Below are positions 28,123 through 39,621 of a DNA stretch of 64,000 nt, in pieces. Both the position numbers and the translations under genes were made by a program. The notes under the pieces are model-generated. The model saw only the letters and a list, made by a program, of their open reading frames with translations. It ran no database searches and was not told where the DNA came from. Position 1 is the first letter of the stretch. Each line of letters opens with the position of its first letter. Source of the stretch: Sinorhizobium fredii (GTDB lineage Bacteria; Pseudomonadota; Alphaproteobacteria; Rhizobiales; Rhizobiaceae); NCBI RefSeq assembly GCF_002944405.1, contig NZ_CP024307.1, positions 702,501 to 766,500 on the forward strand. The letters run 5' to 3'.

Positions 28123-28156
28123 GGCGGCGGACCAATGCCTCGTCCGCCGCCTTTCC
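28123..28156 (+). terminator. Intergenic hairpin after aglE (attenuator)
   Basis: GGCGGCGGAC (28123-28132) pairs with GTCCGCCGCC (28142-28151), followed by a pyrimidine-rich tail. Such hairpins after binding-protein genes stabilise the upstream message and reduce permease expression. The remaining gap to aglF (to 28356) shows no ORF. Confidence 0.7.
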
Positions 28157-28356
28157 TCTTCGGATCAGCCTGCCTGCTGCATTTTTAAATCGCAGCCGAT
28201 TTAAGCATGCAGTAACTCAAAGGTTACGGCGGCCTTTGCGCGTCTGATGAGACGCGCGCCGCTGTAGGCGGGTATCCCAATAAAAAGCGGAAGCCGCCAT
28301 CGTGCAATGCGCCTGGAGCGACCGGTTCCGGAAGCGTTTGAGGGGAGGGATGTGTC

Positions 28357-29364
28357 ATGCAGCTTGTCGCTGCGATTGTGACGATGATAGCCGGTGTCCT
28401 GGCCTGTGCGGTCTATTTCTGGGCCACCAATTTCATTCTCGATTGGATTTTCCCTTCGAAGGGGCTGTCAGGCGCTGCCGCCTCCCGCAATTTGCGGATC
28501 ACTAACGCGATCCGGCCGTGGCTGTTCCTGGCGCCGGCCCTGTTCGCGCTGACGATCTATCTCATCTATCCGGTGGTCCAATCCGTTTGGTTGAGCTTCC
28601 ACGACAGGGGCGGCCAGAATTTCGTCGGCGCGCGCAACTACAGCTGGATGATCAATGACGGTGAATTCCGCCAGTCGATCTTCAACAATTTCCTCTGGCT
28701 GCTAGTCGTGCCGGCGCTCTCGACCTTCTTCGGCCTGATCATCGCCGCGCTGACCGACCGCATCTGGTGGGGCAACATCGCCAAGACGCTGATCTTCATG
28801 CCGATGGCGATCTCCTTCGTCGGCGCCGCCGTCATCTGGAAATTCATCTACGACTACCGGGCTGCCGGCTCCGAGCAGATCGGGCTCCTGAACGCCATCG
28901 TCGTTGCTTTCGGCGGTGAGCCGCAGGCCTGGATCACGCTTCCATTCTGGAACAATTTCTTCCTGATGGTCATCCTCATCTGGATACAGACCGGTTTCGC
29001 CATGGTCATCCTCTCGGCGGCGCTGCGCGGCATTCCGGAGGAGACGATCGAGGCGGCGGTTATCGACGGCGCCAACGGCTGGCAGATCTTCTTCAAGATC
29101 ATGGTGCCGCAGATCTGGGGGACGATCGCGGTCGTCTGGACCACCATCACCATCCTTGTCCTGAAGGTCTTCGACATCGTGCTCGCAATGACCAATGGTC
29201 AATGGCAGAGCCAGGTGCTTGCCAACCTAATGTTCGACTGGATGTTCCGCGGCGGCGGCGACTTCGGCCGCGGCGCGTCGATCGCGGTGGTCATCATGAT
29301 CCTCGTCATTCCGATCATGATCTGGAACATCCGCAACGCGACCAAGGAATCGGGAGGTCACTGA
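28357..29364 (+). CDS. aglF: Alpha-glucoside ABC permease AglF
   Basis: The 335-residue inner-membrane protein has about eight hydrophobic segments. The first (about 3-33) is an extra N-terminal helix before the usual six. The EAA coupling loop is EAAVIDGANGWQIFFKIMVP (about 228-247). It pairs with AglG and the ATPase AglK. GGGAGGGA precedes the start. It is separated by 1 base from aglG. Confidence 0.94.
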   Translation: MQLVAAIVTMIAGVLACAVYFWATNFILDWIFPSKGLSGAAASRNLRITNAIRPWLFLAPALFALTIYLIYPVVQSVWLSFHDRGGQNFVGARNYSWMINDGEFRQSIFNNFLWLLVVPALSTFFGLIIAALTDRIWWGNIAKTLIFMPMAISFVGAAVIWKFIYDYRAAGSEQIGLLNAIVVAFGGEPQAWITLPFWNNFFLMVILIWIQTGFAMVILSAALRGIPEETIEAAVIDGANGWQIFFKIMVPQIWGTIAVVWTTITILVLKVFDIVLAMTNGQWQSQVLANLMFDWMFRGGGDFGRGASIAVVIMILVIPIMIWNIRNATKESGGH

Positions 29365-29365
29365 G

Positions 29366-30514
29366 ATGAACCCGTCGACGCGTTCTCCGCTCACCTGGGC
29401 CGTTCATCTTTCGGTCCTGCTCCTCGTCCTCCTCTGGACCATGCCGACTGCCGGCCTGCTGATCTCCTCTCTACGCGACAAGGACCAACTCGCCGTCTCC
29501 GGCTGGTGGACGGCGCTCGCCACCTCATCGCGCAACGCCGTGGCGCGTGCCCCTTCGGCCGACAACCAGGTCGAGCGGGACGGCAAGTTCGTGATCTCCG
29601 GAAATCTGCTTGAAGGTCAGGGTGGCGGCCAGATTTCCGCCTTCGGTTTTTCCAGCCGCGAGCCGGCGAAGTTCAAACCCGGCGAGACGGCAGAGCTCAA
29701 TGACGGCGAGCGGCTGACCGTGCAGACGGACGGCGGCTTCGAAATCGTCTCGGATACGAAGATGGAAGGATCGCGCGGCCAGCGCATCTTCTATACCGCC
29801 TCGACACCGCCTCGCTTCACGATCGACAACTATATCGAGGTGCTGAGTGCGGCCGGCATCGGCACGTCGTTCCTCAACTCGCTGACCGTCGCGATACCGT
29901 CGACGGTGATCCCGATCCTGATCGCCGCCTTTGCGGCCTATGCGCTGGCCTGGATGCCTTTCCCGGGCCGCGCCGTCCTGCTCGCCGTCGTCGTCGGTCT
30001 GCTCGTCGTGCCGCTGCAGATGTCGCTCATTCCGCTTTTGCAGCTCTATAACGGCGTCGGCGCCTTCTTCGGCGTGCCGGCCAAGACCTATATGGGCATC
30101 TGGCTCGCCCATACCGGCTTCGGCCTGCCGCTGGCGATCTATCTTCTGCGCAACTACATGGCCGGCCTGCCGCGCGAGATCATGGAATCGGCGCGCGTCG
30201 ACGGCGCCAGCGATTTCGACATCTTCGTCAAGATCATCCTGCCCTTGTCGTTCCCGGCGCTCGCCTCTTTCGCCATCTTCCAGTTCCTCTGGACCTGGAA
30301 CGACCTCCTCGTCGCCATCGTCTTTCTCGGCGCCGGCGAGGATTCGCTGGTGCTGACCGGGCGCCTGGTCAATCTCCTCGGTTCCCGCGGCGGCAATTGG
30401 GAAATCCTCACCGCTTCCGCCTTCATCACCATCGTCGTACCGCTGATCGTCTTCTTCGCCCTGCAACGCTACCTCGTGCGTGGCCTGCTGGCGGGATCGG
30501 TCAAGGGCGGCTGA
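29366..30514 (+). CDS. aglG: Alpha-glucoside ABC permease AglG
   Basis: The 382-residue second permease has its EAA loop at ESARVDGASDFDIFVKIILP (about 272-291) and six membrane helices. It is about 100 residues longer than most sugar permeases of this family. The extra length is a periplasmic insert (about 45-145) between helices 1 and 2, rich in Gly and polar residues with beta-type pattern. That insert may contact AglE. Confidence 0.93.
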   Translation: MNPSTRSPLTWAVHLSVLLLVLLWTMPTAGLLISSLRDKDQLAVSGWWTALATSSRNAVARAPSADNQVERDGKFVISGNLLEGQGGGQISAFGFSSREPAKFKPGETAELNDGERLTVQTDGGFEIVSDTKMEGSRGQRIFYTASTPPRFTIDNYIEVLSAAGIGTSFLNSLTVAIPSTVIPILIAAFAAYALAWMPFPGRAVLLAVVVGLLVVPLQMSLIPLLQLYNGVGAFFGVPAKTYMGIWLAHTGFGLPLAIYLLRNYMAGLPREIMESARVDGASDFDIFVKIILPLSFPALASFAIFQFLWTWNDLLVAIVFLGAGEDSLVLTGRLVNLLGSRGGNWEILTASAFITIVVPLIVFFALQRYLVRGLLAGSVKGG

Positions 30515-30542
30515 CATTTCAAGACAGGGACTTCAAATTCGC

Positions 30543-32198
<1,656 letters not shown>

Positions 32199-32217
32199 AA
32201 ACCGAGGGGAGGGTGCA

Positions 32218-33306
32218 ATGACGGGCCTGCTGCTTAAAGACATCCGCAAGTCCTATGGGGCGGTCGATGTCATTCACGGCATCAATCTCGACATCAAACA
32301 GGGCGAGTTCGTCGTCTTCGTCGGGCCGTCCGGCTGCGGCAAGTCGACGCTGCTCCGGATGATCGCCGGGCTCGAGGAGATCACCGGCGGCGACATGTTT
32401 ATCGACGGCGAGCGGGTTAACGACGTGCCGCCATCGAAACGCGGCATCGCCATGGTGTTCCAGTCCTATGCGCTCTACCCGCATATGACCGTCTACGACA
32501 ACATGGCCTTCGGCATGCGGATCGCCAAGGAATCGAAGGAGGAGATCGACCGCCGGGTTCGGTCGGCAGCCGACATCCTCCAGCTCACGAAATTCCTTGA
32601 TCGTCTTCCGAAGGCGCTTTCCGGCGGCCAGCGCCAGCGCGTCGCGATCGGCCGGGCGATCTGCCGCAATCCCAAGGTCTTCCTGTTCGACGAGCCGCTG
32701 TCCAACCTGGATGCTGCCTTGCGCGTGGCGACCCGCATCGAGATTGCCAAGCTCAGCGAGCGGATGGCCGACACGACGATGATCTATGTCACCCACGACC
32801 AGGTGGAGGCGATGACCCTCGCCGACCGCATCGTCGTGCTCTCTCTCGGTCACATCGAACAGGTTGGGGCGCCGCTCGAGCTCTACGAGCGGCCGGCGAA
32901 CCTGTTCGTCGCCCGCTTCATCGGCTCGCCGGCCATGAACGTCATCCCCTCGACGATCACGGCCACCGGCGCGCAGACGACGGTGAACCTTACGGGCGGA
33001 AAATCCGTGACGCTCGACATCCCGACGAACGCGTCCGAAAACGGCAAGAAGGCGAGCTTTGGCGTGCGGCCGGAAGACCTTGAGGTGACCGACGGCCAGG
33101 ATTTCCTGTTCGAGGGAACAATTGCCATTGTCGAAGCGCTTGGCGAGGTGACGCTGCTCTATATCGAAGGTCTCGTCGAGAACGAGCCGATCATCGCCAA
33201 GATCCCCGGCATCCTCAAGGTCGGACGTGGCGACCGAGTGCGCTTTACCGCCGACAAGTCGAAGCTTCACCTTTTCGACGCCGACGGGCGCAGCTATCGC
33301 GTTTAG
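32218..33306 (+). CDS. aglK: Alpha-glucoside ABC transporter ATPase AglK
   Basis: This 362-residue MalK-type ATPase has Walker A GPSGCGKST (36-44), Q-loop VFQSYALYPHM, signature LSGGQRQR, Walker B VFLFDEPLSNLD, switch His in YVTHDQVEAM, and a C-terminal TOBE-like domain. GGGGAGGG precedes the start, 19 bases after aglA. It is the last gene of the agl operon. Confidence 0.95.
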   Translation: MTGLLLKDIRKSYGAVDVIHGINLDIKQGEFVVFVGPSGCGKSTLLRMIAGLEEITGGDMFIDGERVNDVPPSKRGIAMVFQSYALYPHMTVYDNMAFGMRIAKESKEEIDRRVRSAADILQLTKFLDRLPKALSGGQRQRVAIGRAICRNPKVFLFDEPLSNLDAALRVATRIEIAKLSERMADTTMIYVTHDQVEAMTLADRIVVLSLGHIEQVGAPLELYERPANLFVARFIGSPAMNVIPSTITATGAQTTVNLTGGKSVTLDIPTNASENGKKASFGVRPEDLEVTDGQDFLFEGTIAIVEALGEVTLLYIEGLVENEPIIAKIPGILKVGRGDRVRFTADKSKLHLFDADGRSYRV

Positions 33307-33324
33307 TGTAATGTCTGAGAATGC

Positions 33325-33437
33325 CACTCACCCTAGCCCTCCCCCCGCAAGCGGGGCGAGGGGACTGAGGCAGTGCGGCGAGCTCCCTTCGCCCCGCCTG
33401 CGGGGAGAAGGTGGCCGGCAGGCCGGATGAGGGGCAT
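33325..33437 (+). repeat. RIME1-type intergenic repeat
   Basis: About 110 bases made of GC-rich palindromes: CCCGC/GCGGG at 33344-33356, CCCCGC/GCGGGG near 33392-33405 and GGCCGG/CCGGCC-type arms at 33412-33426, bounded by TCACCCTAGCCCTCC and GATGAGGGG. Length and core agree with my memory of the rhizobial RIME1 element. It lies between aglK and the next gene, where it may stabilise the agl transcript end. Confidence 0.75.
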
Positions 33438-33567
33438 CTGACACACCAACATCAGTACCGCTGATAGATGCTTTCGGACGGAATATGCGCATTCCACCGC
33501 GGCGCCAAACCCTCTGTTAAATTTCATTGGGTAGCGTGACCGCAATTCGAATGCGAAAGGTGAATTG

Positions 33568-33978
33568 ATGCGCAGCCCGGCCCCTCAGATGCAACGGCAC
33601 TTCCTCAACAAGGAAGAGTCGTTCATGTATGATCGAGAGGCTAATTTCCCGATGGAGGACACGCGGAACGACGCGCGAATTGAATTTACCGAGAAGGGGA
33701 TGCAGAACCTCTCGTCGCGCCGCTGCGAGATCATCAAGCTGTCGAAAAGCAGCGCCGTGATCGGCATCGTGACGAAGTTCCAGCTGCCGCAGAATTTCTA
33801 TCTCGACATACCGAGCGCCCGCCTTCCGCTGATCGGCTGCCTGTTGAAGCGGGTGCATGCCAACAACCTCATTGAGGCCCGGTTCCTGCGGCTGTTAAGC
33901 GATCGCGACCTAAATCGGATCTTCGTCTACAGCACCCATCCGAACCATCGCAACCGCACGCTGGACATCTATCGCTGA
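33568..33978 (+). CDS. PilZ-like domain protein
   Basis: The 136-residue protein contains the small-barrel pattern of rhizobial PilZ-like proteins: SSRRCEIIKLSKSSAVIGIV followed by FYLDIPSARLPLIGCLLKRV. PilZ domains bind cyclic di-GMP through RxxxR and (D/N)xSxxG; here only RRCE and an LSKSSAVIG segment remain, so nucleotide binding is doubtful. Start 33568 follows AAAGGTG; an internal ATG at 33625 with GGAAGAG is also possible. A short GC hairpin (33987-34008) separates it from edd. Confidence 0.65.
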   Translation: MRSPAPQMQRHFLNKEESFMYDREANFPMEDTRNDARIEFTEKGMQNLSSRRCEIIKLSKSSAVIGIVTKFQLPQNFYLDIPSARLPLIGCLLKRVHANNLIEARFLRLLSDRDLNRIFVYSTHPNHRNRTLDIYR

Positions 33979-34017
33979 CGGCGAGAGCCGTCGGCACATT
34001 CCGACGGCGCAGGTGCC

Positions 34018-35838
34018 TCAGTGAAACAGAACGCTGCCGCCGCGATCGGCCGCACCGGCGATCTGGCGGAACGGCGCGAACAGTTCGCGGCCCATCCCGA
34101 ACTCGTTGTCGGAGAGGTCGATACGAGCCGGCACCCGCGTTTTCAGGGCAATGTCGTCGACCTTGACCTCGATTGTCCCCTTGACCGCATCGATGCGGAT
34201 GATGTCGCCCTCTTGGATGCGGGCGATCGGCCCGCCCTCCTTTGCTTCCGGCGTAACATGGATAGCAGCCGGGACTTTGCCGGATGCGCCGGACATGCGC
34301 CCGTCGGTGACGATCGCCACCTTCTGGCCCCGGTCCTGCAGGATGCCGAGCACGGTCGTCAGCTTGTGCAACTCCGGCATGCCGTTCGCCTTCGGGCCCT
34401 GGAAGCGAACAACGGCGACGAAATCGCCTTCGAGCTTGCCCGCCTTGAAGGCGGCGTTGAGCTCGGCCTGATCGTTGAAGATCTTGGCGGGGGCCTCGAT
34501 GATATGGCGTTCCGGCTTGACGGCGGAGATCTTGATCACCGCCTTGCCGATATTGCCGGTCAGCATCTTCAACCCGCCGGTATGCTGGAAGGGCTGGTCG
34601 ATGGTCGAGAGCACTTTCGGATCGGCGCTTTCCTCCGGCGCCGGCTCGCGCTGGACGGTGCCGTTGACGCCGAGCTTCACGTCGATCGCATAGGCATCGA
34701 GGCCCTGGCCAAAGACGGTTCGGACGTCGTCATGCAGCAGCCCCTTCTTGAGCAATTGGCTGATCAGGAAGCCCATGCCGCCGGCCGCGTGGAAATGGTT
34801 CACGTCGGCAAGGCCGTTTGGATAGACGCGGGCGAGCAGCGGCACGACGTCGGAGAGTTCCGAAATGTCCTGCCAAGTGAGCGCGATCCCGGCGGCGCGC
34901 GCCATGGCAACGAGGTGCATGGTGTGGTTGGTCGAGCCGCCGGTCGCATGCAGGCCGACGACGCCGTTGACGATCGACCGCTCGTCGATCATCTCGCCGG
35001 CCGGCGTGAATTCGTTGCCCATGGCCGTGATCGCCAGCGCCCGCTTCGCTGCCTCCTTGGTCAGCGCGTCGCGCAGTGGCGTGCCGGGATTGATGAAGGA
35101 GGCGCCCGGCAGGTGGAAGCCCATGATCTCCATCAGCATCTGGTTGGAGTTGGCGGTGCCGTAGAAGGTGCAGGTGCCGGGGCCATGATAGGACTTCGAT
35201 TCCGCCTCGAGCAATTCGTCGCGGCCGACCTTGCCCTCGGCGAAAAGCTGCCGGACCTTGGCCTTCTCGTCGTTCGGCAGGCCCGAGGTCATCGGTCCGG
35301 CGGGAACGAAGATGGCGGGCAGGTGACCGAAGGTCAGCGCCGCGATTACCAGGCCCGGCACGATCTTGTCGCAGACGCCGAGATAGACGGCCGCATCGAA
35401 CATGTTGTGCGACAGGCCGATGCCGGCTGCCATGGCGATCAGGTCGCGCGAGAAGAGCGACAGCTCCATGCCCGGCTGCCCTTGCGTGACGCCGTCGCAC
35501 ATCGCCGGCACGCCGCCCGCAACCTGCGCCACACCGCCAGCCTCGCGGGCCGCCTCGCGTATCAGCGCCGGATAGGTTTCGAAAGGCTGATGCGCCGAGA
35601 GCATGTCGTTATAGGAGGTGATGATGCCGAGGTTCGGGACGCGGTCGCCGGCGAGCGCGTCCTTCTCGGCGGGGGAACAGACGGCAAATCCGTGCGCCAG
35701 GTTGCCGCAGCCGAGGACACTCCGGTGCGGTCCCGTCGCCGCGGCGCTGCGGATGCGTTCCAGATAAGGTTCGCGATAGGGCTTTGAGCGCTCGACGATA
35801 CGGGCGGTAATGGCGGCAATGCGGGAATCGGCGGACAT
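34018..35838 (-). CDS. edd: 6-phosphogluconate dehydratase Edd
   Basis: Edd converts 6-phosphogluconate to KDPG, first committed step of the Entner-Doudoroff pathway. The 606-residue protein of the IlvD/Edd family has [20 protein letters not shown], a cluster Cys in [11 protein letters not shown], another in [18 protein letters not shown], and [18 protein letters not shown]. The ATG at 35838 has AGGA 7 bases upstream and fits the family start; an in-frame start at 35880 is less likely. It is last of the zwf-pgl-edd group; eda is not in the window. Confidence 0.95.
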   Translation of the reverse strand: MSADSRIAAITARIVERSKPYREPYLERIRSAAATGPHRSVLGCGNLAHGFAVCSPAEKDALAGDRVPNLGIITSYNDMLSAHQPFETYPALIREAAREAGGVAQVAGGVPAMCDGVTQGQPGMELSLFSRDLIAMAAGIGLSHNMFDAAVYLGVCDKIVPGLVIAALTFGHLPAIFVPAGPMTSGLPNDEKAKVRQLFAEGKVGRDELLEAESKSYHGPGTCTFYGTANSNQMLMEIMGFHLPGASFINPGTPLRDALTKEAAKRALAITAMGNEFTPAGEMIDERSIVNGVVGLHATGGSTNHTMHLVAMARAAGIALTWQDISELSDVVPLLARVYPNGLADVNHFHAAGGMGFLISQLLKKGLLHDDVRTVFGQGLDAYAIDVKLGVNGTVQREPAPEESADPKVLSTIDQPFQHTGGLKMLTGNIGKAVIKISAVKPERHIIEAPAKIFNDQAELNAAFKAGKLEGDFVAVVRFQGPKANGMPELHKLTTVLGILQDRGQKVAIVTDGRMSGASGKVPAAIHVTPEAKEGGPIARIQEGDIIRIDAVKGTIEVKVDDIALKTRVPARIDLSDNEFGMGRELFAPFRQIAGAADRGGSVLFH

Positions 35839-35964
35839 GGCACATCCTGTTCCGGAGTCTTCGGACCCCTTGGTCTTCATCCTGTCATCGGCTTACAGCG
35901 GCAATGTTTCCAAGGCGGCGCGTCGCTGTAACGCTTCTGAATTGCTGTCTCCTGTCCGGACGCC

Positions 35965-36663
35965 TTACGGCGCCCAGTAGATCTGCAGCGGCGATGCCGC
36001 CCGCCTCAGCATGGCGCGGATCGGCATCTCGGCCTCTTCTCCCGCGGCTTGCGCCCGGGCGAGGACCTCCTTTTTTCCCTCGCCTTCGATATGTAGGACG
36101 AGATATCCGGCATCCCGAAGGCTCGAGAAAGTAAAGGTGAGGCGGGGTTCACCGGCGCCGTCAGCCTCCATCGTGACCACGCCACGGGGAGTTGCCGGGT
36201 CAAGGGCCTCTTCAAGGCGTGTCCCGCCGGGGAAGAACGAGGCCGTATGCCCGTCCGTTCCCATGCCGAGCACCACCACGTCGAAGGGCGCAGCGATCGC
36301 GGCGGTCACCTCGCTTGCGATCGCAGCGGCGGCCTCGGCCGTCGCCGCGGCATGATAGAGCGGCACGAACTTCGCCGCGGCCGCTTTGTCCTGAAGCAGG
36401 TTCGAAGCGACGAGCGCGTGATTGGAGCGATCGCTTTCCGGCGGTACGAACCGCTCGTCGACGAGGGTGATCGTCACTTTCGTCCAATCGAGGTCGCGCC
36501 CGGCCAGCGCGCGGAAAAAGGCCTTCGGCGTCGAGCCGCCGGACACCGCAATGCTCGCCTTGCCGTGGGCCGCAATCGCTGCGGCGAGCCTGGCGCTGAC
36601 GGCATCGGCAAGCGCCTCCGCCAGGGCCGCTCCATTCTCGTATGTGTGCAGGGTCTCGCTCAT
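35965..36663 (-). CDS. pgl: 6-phosphogluconolactonase Pgl
   Basis: The 232-residue protein has SIAVSGGSTPKAFFRAL near the N-terminus and VVLGMGTDGHTASFFPG in the middle, the DevB/SOL lactonase motifs. It hydrolyses 6-phosphogluconolactone made by Zwf. It starts 9 bases after the zwf stop and is followed by a 126-base gap before edd. Confidence 0.94.
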   Translation of the reverse strand: MSETLHTYENGAALAEALADAVSARLAAAIAAHGKASIAVSGGSTPKAFFRALAGRDLDWTKVTITLVDERFVPPESDRSNHALVASNLLQDKAAAAKFVPLYHAAATAEAAAAIASEVTAAIAAPFDVVVLGMGTDGHTASFFPGGTRLEEALDPATPRGVVTMEADGAGEPRLTFTFSSLRDAGYLVLHIEGEGKKEVLARAQAAGEEAEMPIRAMLRRAASPLQIYWAP

Positions 36664-36672
36664 GGGCCGGTC

Positions 36673-38148
36673 CTAGATTGTGTCGTTCCAGGTGCGGCCG
36701 TCGCGTTCGATGAGCGCGATCGCCTGGCTCGGCCCCCAGGTGCCGGCAGTGTAGCCCTGCACCTGCTGGCCGGCCGTTTCCCAGGCCTTAAGGATCGGGT
36801 CGATCCATTGCCAGGCGGCCTCCACCTCGTCGCGGCGCACAAACAGTGTCTGGTTGTTACGGATGACGTCGAGCAGCAGCCGCTCATAGGCATCGGCATT
36901 GCGCACGCCGAAGGCTTCGGCGAAGCTCATGTCGAGCGGTACGTTTCTGAGCCGCATTCCACCCGGTCCGGGGTCCTTGATCATCAGCGATTGCTTGACG
37001 CCCTCGTTCGGCTGCAGCCGGATCATCAGTTGGTTGGCGGAGATGCGCCCGGCGCTGTGGTCGAAGATCGAATGCGGGATCTGCTTGAAGGTGATGACGA
37101 TTTCCGACATGCGGCCGGCCATGCGCTTGCCGGTGCGGATGTAGAACGGCACGCCGGCCCAGCGCCAATTGCTGATCTCGGCCTTGATCGCGACGAAGGT
37201 CTCGGTGTTGGAGACGCCGCCTTCGAGCTCTTCGAGGTAGCCCTTGACCGGGCCGCCTGCCGATGCGCCGGCGCGATACTGGCCGCGAACCGTGACCTGC
37301 TCGACATTGGCGGCGGTGATCGGCTTCAGGGCCCGGAGCACCTTGAGCTTCTCGTCGCGCACCGCTTCCGCATCCATCGAGGTCGGCGCTTCCATCGCGA
37401 CGAAGCAGACGAGTTGGAGAATATGGTTCTGCACCATATCGCGCAGAGCGCCGGCCTTGTCGTAATAGCCGGCGCGATTTTCCAGGCCGACCGATTCGGC
37501 GACGGTGATCTGCACGTGATCGATATGGGCCGAATTCCACAGCGGCTCGTAGAGTGCGTTGGCGAAGCGCAGCGCCATCAGGTTCTGCACCGTCTCCTTG
37601 CCGAGATAGTGGTCGATGCGGAAGATCTGCTCTTCGCGGAACACCTTGCCGATCGTGTCGTTCAGCTCCGTCGCCGAAGCGAGATCGCGACCGATCGGCT
37701 TTTCGACGACGATGCGGGTGTTCTTGGTGATGAGCTTGTGGTCTCGGATCTTTTCCGAAATATCGCCGAAGATTGCCGGCCCGACGGCGAGATAGAAGGC
37801 CCGGGTGCGATCCTTGCCTTCCTCGAGCAATTTCTTGAGATCGTCCCAGCCCTGCTCGGACTTGGCGTCGACAGATATGTAATAGAGACGTGCGGTGAAT
37901 TTGGCCACCTCGGCCTCGTCGAACTCGCCGGGCTTCAGGTGTTCCTTCAGCGCGTCGGACGCGAAGCTGCGATATTCCTCATGGCTAAGGGCAGCACGCG
38001 AAGCGCCGATGATTCGTGTCGGCTCGGTGAACTGGCCTTCGATCTGCCGGTGGTAGAGGGCCGGCAACAGCTTGCGCTCCGCAAGATCGCCGGTGCCGCC
38101 GAACACGACATAGTCAAACGGTTCGACAGGAATGATCTGGCTACTCAT
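36673..38148 (-). CDS. zwf: Glucose-6-phosphate 1-dehydrogenase Zwf
   Basis: Zwf oxidises glucose-6-phosphate with NADP. The 491-residue protein has the coenzyme motif VFGGTGDLAERKLLPALY and the active-site signature RIDHYLGKETVQNLMALRFAN-type block. It is the first gene of the minus-strand zwf-pgl-edd unit. The ribosome site is weak. The 170-base region upstream is AT-rich around 38180-38205 and probably holds the promoter. Confidence 0.96.
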   Translation of the reverse strand: MSSQIIPVEPFDYVVFGGTGDLAERKLLPALYHRQIEGQFTEPTRIIGASRAALSHEEYRSFASDALKEHLKPGEFDEAEVAKFTARLYYISVDAKSEQGWDDLKKLLEEGKDRTRAFYLAVGPAIFGDISEKIRDHKLITKNTRIVVEKPIGRDLASATELNDTIGKVFREEQIFRIDHYLGKETVQNLMALRFANALYEPLWNSAHIDHVQITVAESVGLENRAGYYDKAGALRDMVQNHILQLVCFVAMEAPTSMDAEAVRDEKLKVLRALKPITAANVEQVTVRGQYRAGASAGGPVKGYLEELEGGVSNTETFVAIKAEISNWRWAGVPFYIRTGKRMAGRMSEIVITFKQIPHSIFDHSAGRISANQLMIRLQPNEGVKQSLMIKDPGPGGMRLRNVPLDMSFAEAFGVRNADAYERLLLDVIRNNQTLFVRRDEVEAAWQWIDPILKAWETAGQQVQGYTAGTWGPSQAIALIERDGRTWNDTI

Positions 38149-38318
38149 GGCATGTCTCGATCTGTTTCAGGTCAGGGGCAGATATAATCTAATCGATTTA
38201 AAAGCGCTAGGGTGCAACGCAACAAAATCGTATCTGCCCAATTTTTCCAAAGCATGACGCTCTGTGCATGAACCTAGGGAGTCGGCCTGGGCAATACCCG
38301 CTCCGTAACCATGCGGCT

Positions 38319-39605
38319 CTAAAGCCGATCGCGCAAGGCATACCAGCTCAGGGCAAGGAAGAGGAGGGCGGAGCGAAAACGAATCCCGCCTGGAAACGCC
38401 GGTATTTTCAAGTCCTTGAGAAGGTCAAGTTCCGTTGCTCTGCCGAGTGCGAGGTCAGCGTACAGCTTGCCGCAATAGTTGGAGAGCATGACGCCGTGGC
38501 CCGAATAACCGCCGATGCTCGTCACCCCCGGCATGACCTCGCGGCAGAAGGGCTGGCGCGGCATGGTGATGCCGACCGAACCGCCCCAGGCATGGGTGAT
38601 GTCGATATCGGCAAGCGAAGGATAAATTTCGCGGATCTGGCGGCGGATGTGGGTGGAAATGTCGCGCGGATTGTCGGCGGTATAGGCCTCGCGCCCGCCG
38701 AACAGCAGCCGGCCATCCTTCGTTTTGCGGAAATAGCGCACGACGAACCGCGAATCGTCGACCGACTCGCCGCCCGGAAGAATCTCCGGGTGGTTCGTCA
38801 GCACCGGGGTCGCGCCGATGAAGGAGCGGATCGGCATCACGTGGCTGGCGGTCACCGGCTCGAGATCGCCGATATAGGCGTTGCAGGCGATCAGCGCCCG
38901 GTCCGCGGTGATCGTGCCTTGGTTCGTCTCGATAACGACCGCACCGCCCTTTTTCTCGACCCTCAGCGCCTTCGTCTGTTCGTAGAGCTTGGCACCGGCA
39001 AGGGCCGCCTGCCTTGCGAGCCCGACGAGCAGCTTCATCGGATGAATATGGCCGGTGCCGGTGTCGCGGATGCCGAAGTGGTAGTGGCGCGAGCCGAGCC
39101 GGTGCGCGGTTTCCTCCCGGTCCATGAAGGAGAGGTGCGGGTAGCCGAACCGTTCCGCCATCGCCTCGACATGGCGGCGATAGTCGGTCTCGAAGCTCCT
39201 CTTATGGCCGACTGAGAGCTGGCCGGGCACGAACTCGATATCGATCCCGTGCGCGCTTGCGAAATCCAGCACGTAGCGCTTGGCGTTCTCCGCCATGTCG
39301 AAGAGCAGTTGCGCCCGTTCGTGTCCGAGCACCTCTTCCGTCTCGTCGGCCCAGGCGCGCTGGCCGGTGCCGAACTGGCCGCCGTTGCGCCCCGAGGCGC
39401 CGTCGCCGAGGCGGCAGGCGTCGATCAGCGTGACGTCGGCCCCGCCCTTCGCAAGGTTGAAGGCCGCCTGCAGCCCGGTATAGCCGCCGCCGATGATGGC
39501 GACATCAGCCCTCTGCGATCCCGGCATTGCCGGATAGCTGGGCCGGTCCGGGACCGTCGCCTCGTACCAGGAGAGTCCGGGCGAGATCGGGCTTTGCCAT
39601 TCCAT
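38319..39605 (-). CDS. puuB: FAD-dependent gamma-glutamylputrescine oxidase-like protein (PuuB)
   Basis: The 428-residue DAO-family flavoprotein has the FAD motif VAIIGGGYTGLQAAFNLA, GDGASGRNGGQFGTGQR and a C-terminal SIGGYSGHGVMLSNYCG. It would oxidise gamma-glutamylputrescine made by its neighbour. ATG at 39605 is chosen because GAGGAG lies 7 bases before it; upstream in-frame starts at 39611 and 39647 are weaker. It begins 16 bases after the synthetase gene, so they are co-transcribed. A related amine oxidase specificity cannot be excluded. Confidence 0.8.
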   Translation of the reverse strand: MEWQSPISPGLSWYEATVPDRPSYPAMPGSQRADVAIIGGGYTGLQAAFNLAKGGADVTLIDACRLGDGASGRNGGQFGTGQRAWADETEEVLGHERAQLLFDMAENAKRYVLDFASAHGIDIEFVPGQLSVGHKRSFETDYRRHVEAMAERFGYPHLSFMDREETAHRLGSRHYHFGIRDTGTGHIHPMKLLVGLARQAALAGAKLYEQTKALRVEKKGGAVVIETNQGTITADRALIACNAYIGDLEPVTASHVMPIRSFIGATPVLTNHPEILPGGESVDDSRFVVRYFRKTKDGRLLFGGREAYTADNPRDISTHIRRQIREIYPSLADIDITHAWGGSVGITMPRQPFCREVMPGVTSIGGYSGHGVMLSNYCGKLYADLALGRATELDLLKDLKIPAFPGGIRFRSALLFLALSWYALRDRL

Positions 39606-39621
39606 CCGCATGCTCCTCAGG

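Noticed and set aside
33325..33437. Palindromic block considered as an insertion-sequence remnant
   Set aside because: No transposase fragment or target duplication; size and structure fit a RIME1-type repeat.
34021..35787. 588-codon plus-strand open frame opposite edd
   Set aside because: Antisense shadow of Edd with compositionally biased product and no ribosome site; the minus strand has all Edd motifs.
36247..38187. 646-codon plus-strand open frame opposite pgl and zwf
   Set aside because: It spans two well-supported genes on the other strand and shows no domain.
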